Source: Candidatus Palauibacter rhopaloidicola
GTDB lineage: Bacteria > Gemmatimonadota > Gemmatimonadetes > Palauibacterales > Palauibacteraceae
Direction: 5' to 3'
Length of the DNA stretch: 55,879 nt
Assembly (NCBI GenBank): GCA_026914155.1
Contig: JAPPGH010000015.1
Location: 1-55,879, forward strand
Shown: in pieces, positions 35,659-43,172 of the stretch
How the letters are laid out: every line of letters begins with the position of its first letter
How positions within the stretch are numbered: the stretch's first letter is position 1
Made by a program: the position numbers and the translations under genes
Notes under the pieces: generated by a model
What the model saw: the letters and a program-made list of their open reading frames with translations, nothing else
Told to the model about the DNA's origin: nothing
The model's database searches: none

Positions 35659-36687
35659 ATGGAGACACGCGGTAGGAAGAGTTTACCCATGGTCGCTGCA
35701 GTGGCCGTGCTGTTCGCGGTGACAGCGTCGCCGGGCGCCAGCCAGGTCATCGCCGGGCCCGACGGTCCCGTCGAGTTCATCGGGTTGCAGGAATGGGGCG
35801 CTCAGGAGCTGTTCGACGCCATTCAGGCGACAGCTCCCGGCCGGCCGTTCCACGCCTGTGCCGTTGTAATGAAGGAGGAACTCGGGTTCGCTGAAGCCGC
35901 CGCGATGGCATCCTACGACCTGCTGTCTCGCGACTCGTATACGGTCGTGGTCGGCGTGGAGGACAGCACCCGAGTCCGGCACCGCGCGGCAGGCAGCGAG
36001 TCGGCCGCTCTCCCGGAGGCCTGGCGAAACATGCGCACAGTCGTCGGCGATGACGTGCGAGTGCTGCGAGCGGCTGCGGGCACGCTCCATCTGCGCACCG
36101 GCTTCTTCAACGGCATCTTCAACCGAGCCGGGCGGCGTGCCGCGCGAATGGGTGCCGATCCCGAGACCGTGGATGAGCTGTGGGACCTCATCGACAGCGC
36201 GGACGGCGAGGAAGACCGGCTCCTCGCCCATGAAGTGCTCGCCAGCGACTCATCGTGGTCGGCGCGGTCGATCGCGACCCTCGTGTTGAGCAACTTCATG
36301 GATGAAGACACGTCGTGGCACGGTCTGGTGGGTTCGCTGGTCGATGCCAACTATCGAGTCAGCTCGGCGGCCGTGATCATGTTCGACCGATTGGCGGCGC
36401 CAGAGATGGACCCCGTCGAATGGACCGGGGCCCGCACGCATTTGTCAGCGCTCCTCGATGGCACGAATCCATGGGTGTTCAGCGAGATCCTGCAACTCCT
36501 GGTCGCCACGGACGTCGACCCGGAGTTCGCACGACAACTGGTGCGCGAGAGCCCTGATCTGCTCCTCGCGCACGTTGGGGCGGAGCATGAACGGACACGC
36601 GAGCCCGCCGTGAACTTCCTGAGGGCCATCAGTGGCGAGGACTTCGGAACAGACCTCGAGGCGTGGACGGCGTGGATTAACGGTTAG
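35659..36687 (+). CDS. Secreted protein of unknown function with HEAT-like helical tail, paralog 2
   Basis: The 342-residue protein is a close paralog of the gene at 33142-34197. Shared blocks include [53 protein letters not shown] and [12 protein letters not shown] followed by SGEDFGTD. The middle region (about 95-150) is the most diverged and carries a small insertion. A signal peptide is present ([19 protein letters not shown]). AGAGGA precedes the ATG. Its stop codon overlaps the end of the convergent HigA gene by 11 bases. High DNA similarity to paralog 1 points to a fairly recent duplication. No function can be given. Confidence 0.7.
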   Translation: METRGRKSLPMVAAVAVLFAVTASPGASQVIAGPDGPVEFIGLQEWGAQELFDAIQATAPGRPFHACAVVMKEELGFAEAAAMASYDLLSRDSYTVVVGVEDSTRVRHRAAGSESAALPEAWRNMRTVVGDDVRVLRAAAGTLHLRTGFFNGIFNRAGRRAARMGADPETVDELWDLIDSADGEEDRLLAHEVLASDSSWSARSIATLVLSNFMDEDTSWHGLVGSLVDANYRVSSAAVIMFDRLAAPEMDPVEWTGARTHLSALLDGTNPWVFSEILQLLVATDVDPEFARQLVRESPDLLLAHVGAEHERTREPAVNFLRAISGEDFGTDLEAWTAWING

Positions 36688-36985
36688 CTGGGCGGGCGTC
36701 AGGCGGCCAGCATCGCTCCACCTTGATCTGGTCCTCGTTTTTCCGAGCCTGGGCGAGGTCGTACGCAGCCTGTCGGCGCATCCAGAAGTCGGCGTTGGAC
36801 CAGCCAGCCTTCTCCAGGCGGATCGCCATTTCCGGCGAAATCGCCGCGTGACCATGGAGAACCCGCGAAAGCGTGTGACGCGCCACGCCGAGGACTTCAG
36901 ATGCCCTGGTGACAGTCAGGCCCAAGGGCTCCAGGCAGTCCATCAGGATGCTCAGTCCGGGGTGGGGGGGGTCCTTCATCGGCAT
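36677..36985 (-). CDS. higA: HigA-type antitoxin (Rts1 HigA class), orphan
   Basis: The 102-residue protein is a helix-turn-helix antitoxin. HPG near the N-terminus, [28 protein letters not shown] (helix-turn-helix at about 24-44) and the downstream [16 protein letters not shown] (the conserved 'W.R.Q..YDL' of the family) identify it. GGAGAG lies about nine bases before the ATG. HigA normally neutralises the ribosome-dependent mRNase HigB and represses its own operon. In this family the toxin gene precedes higA, but here only the last codons of a toxin remain (see 37007-37033), so the protein is an orphan regulator. The gene's 3' end overlaps that of paralog 2. Confidence 0.9.
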   Translation of the reverse strand: MPMKDPPHPGLSILMDCLEPLGLTVTRASEVLGVARHTLSRVLHGHAAISPEMAIRLEKAGWSNADFWMRRQAAYDLAQARKNEDQIKVERCWPPDARPANR

Positions 36986-37006
36986 ATTGGCAACTCTCCG
37001 TTGTGG

Positions 37007-37033
37007 TCAGTGGTAGTCGACCATGTCGAATGT
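37007..37033 (-). pseudogene. higB: 3' stub of a deleted HigB toxin gene
   Basis: Read on the minus strand, the codons end FDMVDYH followed by TGA, 21 bases before higA. HigB toxins of the Rts1/RelE class typically end in a phrase like 'DVDYVDYH' or 'LNYEDYH', and they sit directly upstream of higA. The frame immediately upstream runs into the operator palindrome, so the remaining roughly 85 codons of a normal HigB are absent. The match is short, so the call depends on its exact position and order as much as on the residues. Confidence 0.6.
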
Positions 37034-37058
37034 ACCGCCATGCGGTACACAACGACAA
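37029..37058 (-). promoter_or_regulatory. Promoter of the higA remnant operon
   Basis: On the minus strand, TTGTCG (37053-37058) and TACATT (37029-37034) are 18 bases apart, a good match to a housekeeping promoter. The operator palindrome lies between and over them, so bound HigA would block RNA polymerase. Transcription would start near 37022, giving higA a leader of about 37 bases that includes the toxin stub. Confidence 0.6.
37031..37049. promoter_or_regulatory. HigA operator: perfect 8+3+8 palindrome
   Basis: TGTACCGC, CAT, GCGGTACA form a perfect inverted repeat. It overlaps the -10 and spacer of the promoter read towards higA. TGTACC-type palindromes at this position are what autorepressing HigA proteins bind, and no other gene nearby offers a repressor. 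Confidence 0.75.
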
Positions 37059-37113
37059 CGCCTAACTGCGACAGATGACAGGAGGCGGCACCGCGGGATT
37101 CTCCGCGCTCTTG

Positions 37114-38292
37114 CTACCTGACGACGCTACCGACCCCAATCCGCTCCACATCCAGCGAGTCTACCACGGCGATCAGCGGACGGCCGTCGGGCAGAAACGT
37201 CAGCGGCATCGGGAATCCGTCGGGCATTACACCCGCGATCCTGCCTTCTGGATTGAGCAGGAGGACGCGAAAGGCGTTGTTGCGAGTGAGAAGTTGGGCC
37301 CACACGTAGCCATCCGGAGCAACCGCCAATTCACCCACCAGCTGGGGCCGCGGATGGAAGCCGTGCTTCTCGAGCGTCTCGTCGAGATCGTCGTCGCACG
37401 GCCCCAGGTATCCGCGGGCTGTGAGCAATGCTTTCGCCTCGGCGCACGTCAGCTCTCGTTCCCCGACACCGGCCCAGCGCACGCTTCTGACGAGCCGATG
37501 ATCGTCCAGCATGTCGATCCGGAACCCGCCCCACGCCGTCAACGCCACGTGGTCTCCCCACTGCGACCAGCGGTTTCGGGGGGCCAGCAGCTGGCGGATC
37601 GAGAAGGTGAAGCTGCAGCGTGGATAGTATGCCGTAGAACTGTAGGAAGACTTGCCGCTGATGAGTTCGACCGTGTCGCGGCCCGTCACGGAAAGGAGTC
37701 GTTCCACCCAGTCGTCATGGCCAATGTTCGGTCCCGTCGGGTTGATCCGCCTCCGGGCCCAGATGAGGAGCCCGCGCGAAGTCGCTTCCACATGGCGCAG
37801 ATTGGTGTAGATGACCGCGTAGTTGAACGCGGACTCGGTGCCCGTCTCGTCGCCCATCCGCAACTCCACGATCTGGCCCGCACCGTCGTGAACATAGACG
37901 CGGCCATCGTCCAGGACCGACACGGACATCGCCCACTCCAGCTCGCCGGGCCCCTCCCCCTGCCTGCCCATGGATCCGAGGGCCACGCCCGTGGAATCGA
38001 AGACGGTGACACGGTACTCGAAGGGTTCCAGGACGAAGATCCGGCCTTGGGCATCGACATCCATTAGGGATGGCTTTGCTAGGTGGAAGGTGGCCGGACC
38101 CGATTCCTCTCCGCCAAAGATGCGGATTGTGTCGAGCGTCCACTGCAGTACCCTCGGCGCGCCGACGTTGGTGACGATCGCGACCCCGGCCGAATCGGCT
38201 ACGGTCGTTTCGACGGTGACCGACGGTCCGCACGAAGCTCCCGCGACAGCAACGATGACCGTGGCCGTGCGGCCCATTCTTCCTGACGCCAT
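37114..38292 (-). CDS. Six-bladed beta-propeller lipoprotein, GEGPGE family (copy 3)
   Basis: The 392-residue protein has a signal peptide ending in a lipobox (VAGASC, about Cys21), then blades such as GRIFVLEPFEYRVTVFDSTG and the family motif GRQGEGPGELEW at about residue 110. Later cysteines (YYPRCSF, ELTCAEAK, YLGPCDDD) could form a disulfide. The reading frame may start at 38292, where a promoter places the transcript start at the ATG, or at the internal ATG at 38277, which has AGGA just upstream. Function is unknown; family members are secreted or surface binding proteins. It is divergent from the M16 peptidase pair. Confidence 0.78.
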   Translation of the reverse strand: MASGRMGRTATVIVAVAGASCGPSVTVETTVADSAGVAIVTNVGAPRVLQWTLDTIRIFGGEESGPATFHLAKPSLMDVDAQGRIFVLEPFEYRVTVFDSTGVALGSMGRQGEGPGELEWAMSVSVLDDGRVYVHDGAGQIVELRMGDETGTESAFNYAVIYTNLRHVEATSRGLLIWARRRINPTGPNIGHDDWVERLLSVTGRDTVELISGKSSYSSTAYYPRCSFTFSIRQLLAPRNRWSQWGDHVALTAWGGFRIDMLDDHRLVRSVRWAGVGERELTCAEAKALLTARGYLGPCDDDLDETLEKHGFHPRPQLVGELAVAPDGYVWAQLLTRNNAFRVLLLNPEGRIAGVMPDGFPMPLTFLPDGRPLIAVVDSLDVERIGVGSVVR

Positions 38293-38298
38293 GGGGTG

Positions 38299-38327
38299 AC
38301 CCTACGGTGTAAGGCACCGTGTGTCAA
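38299..38327 (-). promoter_or_regulatory. Near-consensus promoter with inverted repeat, possibly leaderless
   Basis: On the minus strand, TTGACA (38322-38327) and TAGGGT (38299-38304) are separated by 17 bases. Only six bases separate the -10 from the ATG at 38292, which would place the transcript start on the start codon. A 6-bp inverted repeat (ACGGTG, TAAGG, CACCGT at 38304-38320) fills the spacer and could be an operator. Confidence 0.55.
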
Positions 38328-38451
38328 CTAAAATCTTAGGAACAAAAGCAGATTTCCTCGCCTCGAATCGCCCCCACTGGCCCGACGCAGCACCGTGCCG
38401 CATTCTGCATGGCAGCACCGTTCGTCAAAAGGGATTCAGAAGGCCGCAGTT

Positions 38452-40116
38452 ATGAAGACCCTGCTCTTCATCGTTTCAGTGGGCACGATCGGTGCCCTTG
38501 CGTGGCAACCGGCGCCTGACGCGGAGGCGGGACCGTCCGCGGGCCCGCCGGAGGCCGCTCTCAACCCCCAATCCCCTTCCCCATCGCTGCAGGTCCAGGA
38601 GCATGTGCTCGGCAACGGCTTCACGATCCTGCTCGTCGAGGATCACCGGGCGCCGCGGGTGGCCGCCAACCTGTGGTTTCGGGTCGGGTCGATGCTGGAG
38701 CCTGAGGGGCTGCACGGCATCGTGCACTTTCTGGAGCACGTGATCCACCAGGGGACGACGACGATCGGCACCCGCGACCTGGACGCCGAGTTGCCAATCC
38801 TGCAGCAGATTCACGACACCGAGCAGGCGCTGATCGCGGAGCGGAACCGGGCGCGCAACCGGCTGCGCGAGCGGGACGTCTTCTTCGACGAGCTGGGTTG
38901 GCCGACCACGCCAGAGATGGACGCATTGCGGGAACAGCTCTACGAACTGGAGGACCGGAACAACGAGTTCCGCGACTTCTGGACCACCTACAAGTGGTAC
39001 ATGCAGCACGGCGGGTACGTGCGCCACACCGATCCGGTGCCGGCCAGTACCGAGCAGGACTACATGGAGATGAACATGGCGCTCCCGCCGGAGCACATGG
39101 AACTATTCTTCCGTTTCGAAGCGGACCGGATGGTCAACGCGGTCCTGCGCGGCTGGGAGGCGCAGCGCTTCACCGTGCTGGAACAGATCCTCGGGGGACT
39201 GAGTCGGCCGCAGACGCGCTTCAACGAGGCGATCGACGGCGTCACTGCGCAGTCGCATCCGGTCTATACGCCGGACGGCGGGCACCTGCCCGACTTCGCG
39301 AACTTCACTCGCGCCGCGATGTGGCGGATCTATGACGACTACTTCGTGCCCAACAACGCGACCCTGGTGCTGGTCGGCGACATGACCATGGACGAGGTGG
39401 TGCCGCTCGCGGAACGGTATTTCGGGGCGCTGGAGAGGGGGCCCGAGCCGCCGGCCGACCTGGATGTCGAGGCCGAGCAGGTGCCGGGCGGATCGGTCCG
39501 GCTGGACTGGACGGAGCCGCTGTCGCCGCAGGTGCATGTGCGGTACCGGATTCCGGGGATGGGGCATCCGGATCGGCCGGTGCTGGACCTGATTGCTGCG
39601 CTGCTGGGTGGGCCTCATGGCATGGCTAGCCGGGCGGTGGCGGCGAGCGGCGTGTCGGCGGCGGTGTCGGCGGACTTCCGCGTGATCCATACGCACCGCT
39701 TCGGGTCGCCGGGTGCGTTCAACCTGGTGGCGAAGGCGGCGGGTGACGGTGACCTCGCGGCGGTCGAGCGGGTGTTGCTGGGCGTCGTGGCCGACCTGCG
39801 CGAGGGGCGGATCGATGCGGGTGCGCTGGAGCGGGCGCGGAAGCGGCTGCGGGTCGCGTGGGCGGAGTTCCTCGACAATCCCCAGGAGCTCGCGTTCCTG
39901 ATCGGGCATCACCACACGATGAACCACTGGAGCGTGCTGCCGGACCTGATCGAGGCACGGGACGCCGCGACGGTCGCCGACTTGCAGCGCGTCGCAGCCA
40001 GGTACTTCGTGCCCTCCAACCGGGTCATCGCGACCGCGCGCGCCCAGCCTCCCGAGGGAAGCGGGCCGAGCTGGCTCGACTTCCTGTGGGCGGACCTGCC
40101 GGGAGACGGACGATGA
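38452..40116 (+). CDS. M16-family zinc peptidase, catalytic subunit
   Basis: The 554-residue protein has a signal peptide and the inverted zinc motif H-x-x-E-H at residues 92-96 (HFLEHVIHQGT), the hallmark of pitrilysin/insulinase peptidases. Between this motif and the second half of the N-domain there is an extra stretch rich in charged residues (about 110-170, QQIHDTEQALIAERNRARNR), predicted helical and perhaps coiled-coil. The second M16 domain follows (about 300-540). AGAAGG lies eight bases before the ATG. Its stop overlaps the start of the next gene (ATGA), so the two subunits are translationally coupled and likely form a heterodimer that degrades peptides in the periplasm. Confidence 0.9.
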   Translation: MKTLLFIVSVGTIGALAWQPAPDAEAGPSAGPPEAALNPQSPSPSLQVQEHVLGNGFTILLVEDHRAPRVAANLWFRVGSMLEPEGLHGIVHFLEHVIHQGTTTIGTRDLDAELPILQQIHDTEQALIAERNRARNRLRERDVFFDELGWPTTPEMDALREQLYELEDRNNEFRDFWTTYKWYMQHGGYVRHTDPVPASTEQDYMEMNMALPPEHMELFFRFEADRMVNAVLRGWEAQRFTVLEQILGGLSRPQTRFNEAIDGVTAQSHPVYTPDGGHLPDFANFTRAAMWRIYDDYFVPNNATLVLVGDMTMDEVVPLAERYFGALERGPEPPADLDVEAEQVPGGSVRLDWTEPLSPQVHVRYRIPGMGHPDRPVLDLIAALLGGPHGMASRAVAASGVSAAVSADFRVIHTHRFGSPGAFNLVAKAAGDGDLAAVERVLLGVVADLREGRIDAGALERARKRLRVAWAEFLDNPQELAFLIGHHHTMNHWSVLPDLIEARDAATVADLQRVAARYFVPSNRVIATARAQPPEGSGPSWLDFLWADLPGDGR

Positions 40117-41660
40117 GCGCGCGGGGGTGCGTCGGAGGCTCGCGGCGGAGGCCGGTCGTGCGACTTGCAGCGGCATCAATGGGGCTCGTGGTGGGTGGGC
40201 TGGTAGTGGGCGCGCTTGGCGGATGCGACAGCGCCGGCGACACCCTTCCCGGCCGCTCCCGGCCGATCTTCGAGCACGGCTGGGCCGACCCGAGCGAACT
40301 CGCCTTGGGACCCGCCGCGTTCACACCGCCCAACCCCAACGCAACCTTTATCGAGACGTCGAGCGGCGTGCAGGGGTATGTCGTGCCCGGCGGGCCCGAT
40401 GATCCGCTGGTGCGTATCACAGTTGCCCTGCCCCTTGGCCGCCTCCATGAGGCCGAAGGCGAGGCGGGTGCGTCGGCGCTTGTGACGCAGCTGCTGACAA
40501 CCCGAGGCCCGGCTGGCGCCAGCGATCCACTCTCGCTCCGCCTCGCCGAGCTGGGCACGTCGCTGAGCACCGTGGAGACCCTCGACGCCACTCACATCTC
40601 CATCCACGTGCTTCCGGAGGACTGGCAGGAGGCGCTGGAGCTTCTCGTTGAACTCGTGCGGAATCCCGACCTGGATGCTGCGGCGATCCGGGCTTACCGC
40701 GCGGGTCCCGGCTACAGCATGCCGATGGCCGGGATCGGGGGGGACGGTTTTCGTCCCAAGGTGGAACTCGAGCGGCGGCTGGGCGGGTACCCTCTGGCAC
40801 CCCCGGACCCTGGGACCGCGGTCTCGCCAGCGGCTGTGCGGGCGCTGGCCGCCAGAAGTCTGGCGGCGGACCGCGTGGTGTTCGGAGTCGGCGGGGCGGT
40901 CTCCCGCGACGAGGTCGAGGAAATCCTGGGGTCGGTAACGCGTGGGTGGGCCGCGAGCGGTGGGCCGGCGGTAGAGGCCAGCGTGGTCGAGCCGACAACG
41001 GACGCCTCCGCGACTGCGTCGGGCGGTGCCTTCAACCGCTTCCACGGCGTCGATGTCCCGAGCCTGGAAGGGTGGATCGCCATCGGCCGTGCGGTGGGTG
41101 CCGTTCCGGATGCCGATAGGGCCGCGCTTGCCGCCCTCCGCTTCATTCTCGCCGAGCGCCTGAACATCGCCGCGCGGGAGATACGCGGCCTGGCCAACCG
41201 CGACCACTTCGAGATTCCCGTGACCGGGTCCGGCAGCGGCCTGCTGGTCGTGCGCACCGGCGGACGCCCGGAGGCCGTCGCGCCCCTCGTCCGGTACAGC
41301 CTCGATGAGATCGAGCGCATGCACGACCCGGACGAGCCGGTCACCGAGGCCGAGGTCACGCGCGCCAAGGGCTGGCTGGTGGACGCGGTCTGGCGGCGGT
41401 CGCTGGAGCTGGCGACCGGCGCAAGCGAGACGTTGGCGGTGGAACACGTGCGGCGCGGCGGCACGGATCACCTGATGGGGTGGCCCGGCGCTGTCGGCGC
41501 CGTCACCGCCGAGGACGTCAAGGCGGTCGCGCTGGAGTACCTGGATCCGTCGGCCTTCGTCACCGTCGTGGCGGGGCCGCTGGAGCGGATCAGGGCCGCG
41601 CGGCACCCGCGCTGGCCGGCGGCGCTCGACGAGTTGGAGGCGGAGCTCACGGGCCGATAG
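40113..41660 (+). CDS. M16-family peptidase partner without zinc motif, lipoprotein
   Basis: The 515-residue protein has a signal peptide ending in a lipobox (VGALGGC) and two M16-type domains. Where the catalytic H-x-x-E-H should be, it reads GEAGASALVTQLLTTRG, so zinc ligands are missing. In heterodimeric bacterial M16 peptidases, one subunit is inactive and supplies residues for substrate binding, which fits this gene. The lipid anchor would tether the complex to a membrane. Its ATG overlaps the upstream stop codon. A PadR regulator with its own promoter begins 110 bases downstream. Confidence 0.88.
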   Translation: MSARGCVGGSRRRPVVRLAAASMGLVVGGLVVGALGGCDSAGDTLPGRSRPIFEHGWADPSELALGPAAFTPPNPNATFIETSSGVQGYVVPGGPDDPLVRITVALPLGRLHEAEGEAGASALVTQLLTTRGPAGASDPLSLRLAELGTSLSTVETLDATHISIHVLPEDWQEALELLVELVRNPDLDAAAIRAYRAGPGYSMPMAGIGGDGFRPKVELERRLGGYPLAPPDPGTAVSPAAVRALAARSLAADRVVFGVGGAVSRDEVEEILGSVTRGWAASGGPAVEASVVEPTTDASATASGGAFNRFHGVDVPSLEGWIAIGRAVGAVPDADRAALAALRFILAERLNIAAREIRGLANRDHFEIPVTGSGSGLLVVRTGGRPEAVAPLVRYSLDEIERMHDPDEPVTEAEVTRAKGWLVDAVWRRSLELATGASETLAVEHVRRGGTDHLMGWPGAVGAVTAEDVKAVALEYLDPSAFVTVVAGPLERIRAARHPRWPAALDELEAELTGR

Positions 41661-41697
41661 TCGGACGCCCGCCGAAACCGACAAGTGACCCGAACCC

Positions 41698-41726
41698 TTG
41701 CATTGCTATGACAGTTCTTATATAGT
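41698..41726 (+). promoter_or_regulatory. Promoter of the padR operon
   Basis: TTGCAT (41698-41703) and TATAGT (41721-41726) are exactly 17 bases apart, a strong match. The predicted transcript starts about 41733 and reaches the ATG at 41770 with a leader of about 37 bases. The -10 lies inside the operator palindrome. Confidence 0.65.
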
Positions 41727-41749
41727 TACTATATCGGCATTGATATAGT
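41720..41749. promoter_or_regulatory. PadR operator: three ATATAGT boxes
   Basis: ATATAGT (41720-41726), its inverse ACTATAT (41728-41734) and another ATATAGT (41743-41749) form a palindrome with a one-base centre plus an extra half-site. The palindrome covers the -10 box. The AT-rich block contrasts sharply with the surrounding DNA and fits autorepression by the PadR protein encoded just downstream. Confidence 0.7.
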
Positions 41750-41769
41750 CATGGGAGCGACATAGCGAG

Positions 41770-42387
41770 ATGAGCCTCGATCACATCCTCCTCGGCCTGC
41801 TCCGCGAGCCCGCCACCGGGTACGACCTCAAGAACGTTTTCGGCGAGACGGTGCAGCACTTCTGGTCTGCCCGGCTCAGCCAGATCTATCCGACCCTCAA
41901 GCGTCTCGAGCAGCGACAAATGCTCGACAGCCGGTGGGAGCCGTCCCCGAAGGGACCGGACCGCAAGGTCTACAAGCTGACGGATGCGGGACACGCCGAG
42001 CTGCTGCGCTGGCTGCACGACGACCCCGCAGTCGGCACGGAGCGCTTCGCGTACCTGGCCCAGCTGTACTTCATGGACACGATCGGGGACATCCACGAGA
42101 CCAGGGCCTTCATGACGCAGCTTCGCGACCACTTTTCGCGCTGGCTGGCCCAGCTCCGCGCGATCGAACGGGACATCGTCGCCACCCACGGAGACCCGGA
42201 ACGCTACGGCGACGCGGGATTCCACCAGTTCGCGGCCCTCCGGATGGGCATCCATTCCATCGAGGCCAAGGTGACCTGGTGTGACGAAACCCTGGCGGCG
42301 ATCGACCGGCGGCTTGCGACGACCCAGCCGCTCGCCGGGGCCGCAGCGGACGTCGGACCAGGTCGAGAGGAGGGTCCTCCGTCATGA
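41770..42387 (+). CDS. PadR-family transcriptional regulator
   Basis: The 205-residue protein has an N-terminal winged helix (about 1-80; LDHILLGLLREPATGYDLK, SQIYPTLKRLEQRQMLDSRW, the wing at GPDRKVYKLTDAG) and a C-terminal helical dimerisation domain (about 85-185) as in the VirR-type PadR subgroup. PadR repressors control detoxification, transport or envelope genes in response to small molecules. The start overlaps nothing upstream, and its stop overlaps the ATG of the membrane-protein gene (ATGA). Operator boxes directly upstream suggest it represses itself and that gene. Confidence 0.92.
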   Translation: MSLDHILLGLLREPATGYDLKNVFGETVQHFWSARLSQIYPTLKRLEQRQMLDSRWEPSPKGPDRKVYKLTDAGHAELLRWLHDDPAVGTERFAYLAQLYFMDTIGDIHETRAFMTQLRDHFSRWLAQLRAIERDIVATHGDPERYGDAGFHQFAALRMGIHSIEAKVTWCDETLAAIDRRLATTQPLAGAAADVGPGREEGPPS

Positions 42388-43130
42388 ACTTCGGGACCTT
42401 GCTCTTCGACATCCTGATCCTGACCCATGTCTTGACCGGCTTCGTCGGCCTGGCTGCGTTCTGGGTCCCGGTGTTCGCGCGCAAGGGCGGCCGGACGCAC
42501 GTGCGCGCCGGGCGCGTCTTCGTCTATTGCGCCTACGTGGTGACCCTGTCGGCGGTCACCGCGATGGCGGGGCGGATTGTCTCCTACCAGGTCCAGGGGA
42601 TCCGTCTTGCCGACGACCCCGCCCTGTACGGCATCTCCCTGTTTCTGGGCTATCTCGGCCTGGTCACGTTCGCCACGGTCCGCCAGGCGATACGGGTTCT
42701 GGCCACGCGCAGAGCCCCGGAGACGTTGCGGACCCCGGTCCACGAGGCGCTCGCCTGGGCGTCGATCGGCAGCAGCGCCGCCCTCATTGCGTTCGCGCTC
42801 GCGGTGTGGTCCGACGTCTCGCCAATCCTGCTGGGATTGAGCCCCATCGGCCTCTTCACCGGCCGCAACATGCTGCGTCTGATGCGGAACCCACGGGCGG
42901 AGCACATGGGCTGGTTCTACAGCCACCTGGGATCGATGCTGGGCGGTGGCATCGCCTTCCACACCGCGTTCGCCGTGTTCGGAGTCCAGCGCCTGTGGGC
43001 CTATGAACTCGGCGGGCCGCTAACAGTCGTGCCATGGATCCTGCCGACGGTCATCGGCCTGCCGGCGATCGCCATCTGGACCCGGCACTATCGGCGCAAG
43101 TTCAGCCGCGGGGCGCCGGCCCGGGCTTGA
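42384..43130 (+). CDS. Multi-pass membrane protein, DUF2306-like, coupled to padR
   Basis: The 248-residue protein has about seven hydrophobic segments. Histidines and arginines at membrane edges (THVLTGFVGLAAF, GGRTHVRAGRVF, HEALAWASIG, EHMGWFYSHLGSM, AFHTAFAVFG) resemble the pattern of DUF2306-type membrane proteins, whose function is unknown; heme or quinone contact is possible given the paired His residues, but this is speculation. The ATG overlaps the padR stop codon, so it is the likely main target of that repressor. It is convergent with the lipoprotein gene at 43173. Confidence 0.75.
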   Translation: MNFGTLLFDILILTHVLTGFVGLAAFWVPVFARKGGRTHVRAGRVFVYCAYVVTLSAVTAMAGRIVSYQVQGIRLADDPALYGISLFLGYLGLVTFATVRQAIRVLATRRAPETLRTPVHEALAWASIGSSAALIAFALAVWSDVSPILLGLSPIGLFTGRNMLRLMRNPRAEHMGWFYSHLGSMLGGGIAFHTAFAVFGVQRLWAYELGGPLTVVPWILPTVIGLPAIAIWTRHYRRKFSRGAPARA

Positions 43131-43172
43131 GGACTGCGGGGTTCCCCGCCCGCACAGGTCCGCTCAGGCCTC

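Noticed and set aside
36677..36985. Possibility that the HigA protein is a stand-alone regulator never linked to a toxin
   Set aside because: The HigB-like terminal codons and the palindrome at the expected place favour a former toxin-antitoxin operon, although the stub is short.
43136..43149. GCGGGG-TT-CCCCGC inverted repeat between convergent genes
   Set aside because: The loop is too small as drawn and no T-tract follows; unlikely to be a terminator on sequence alone.
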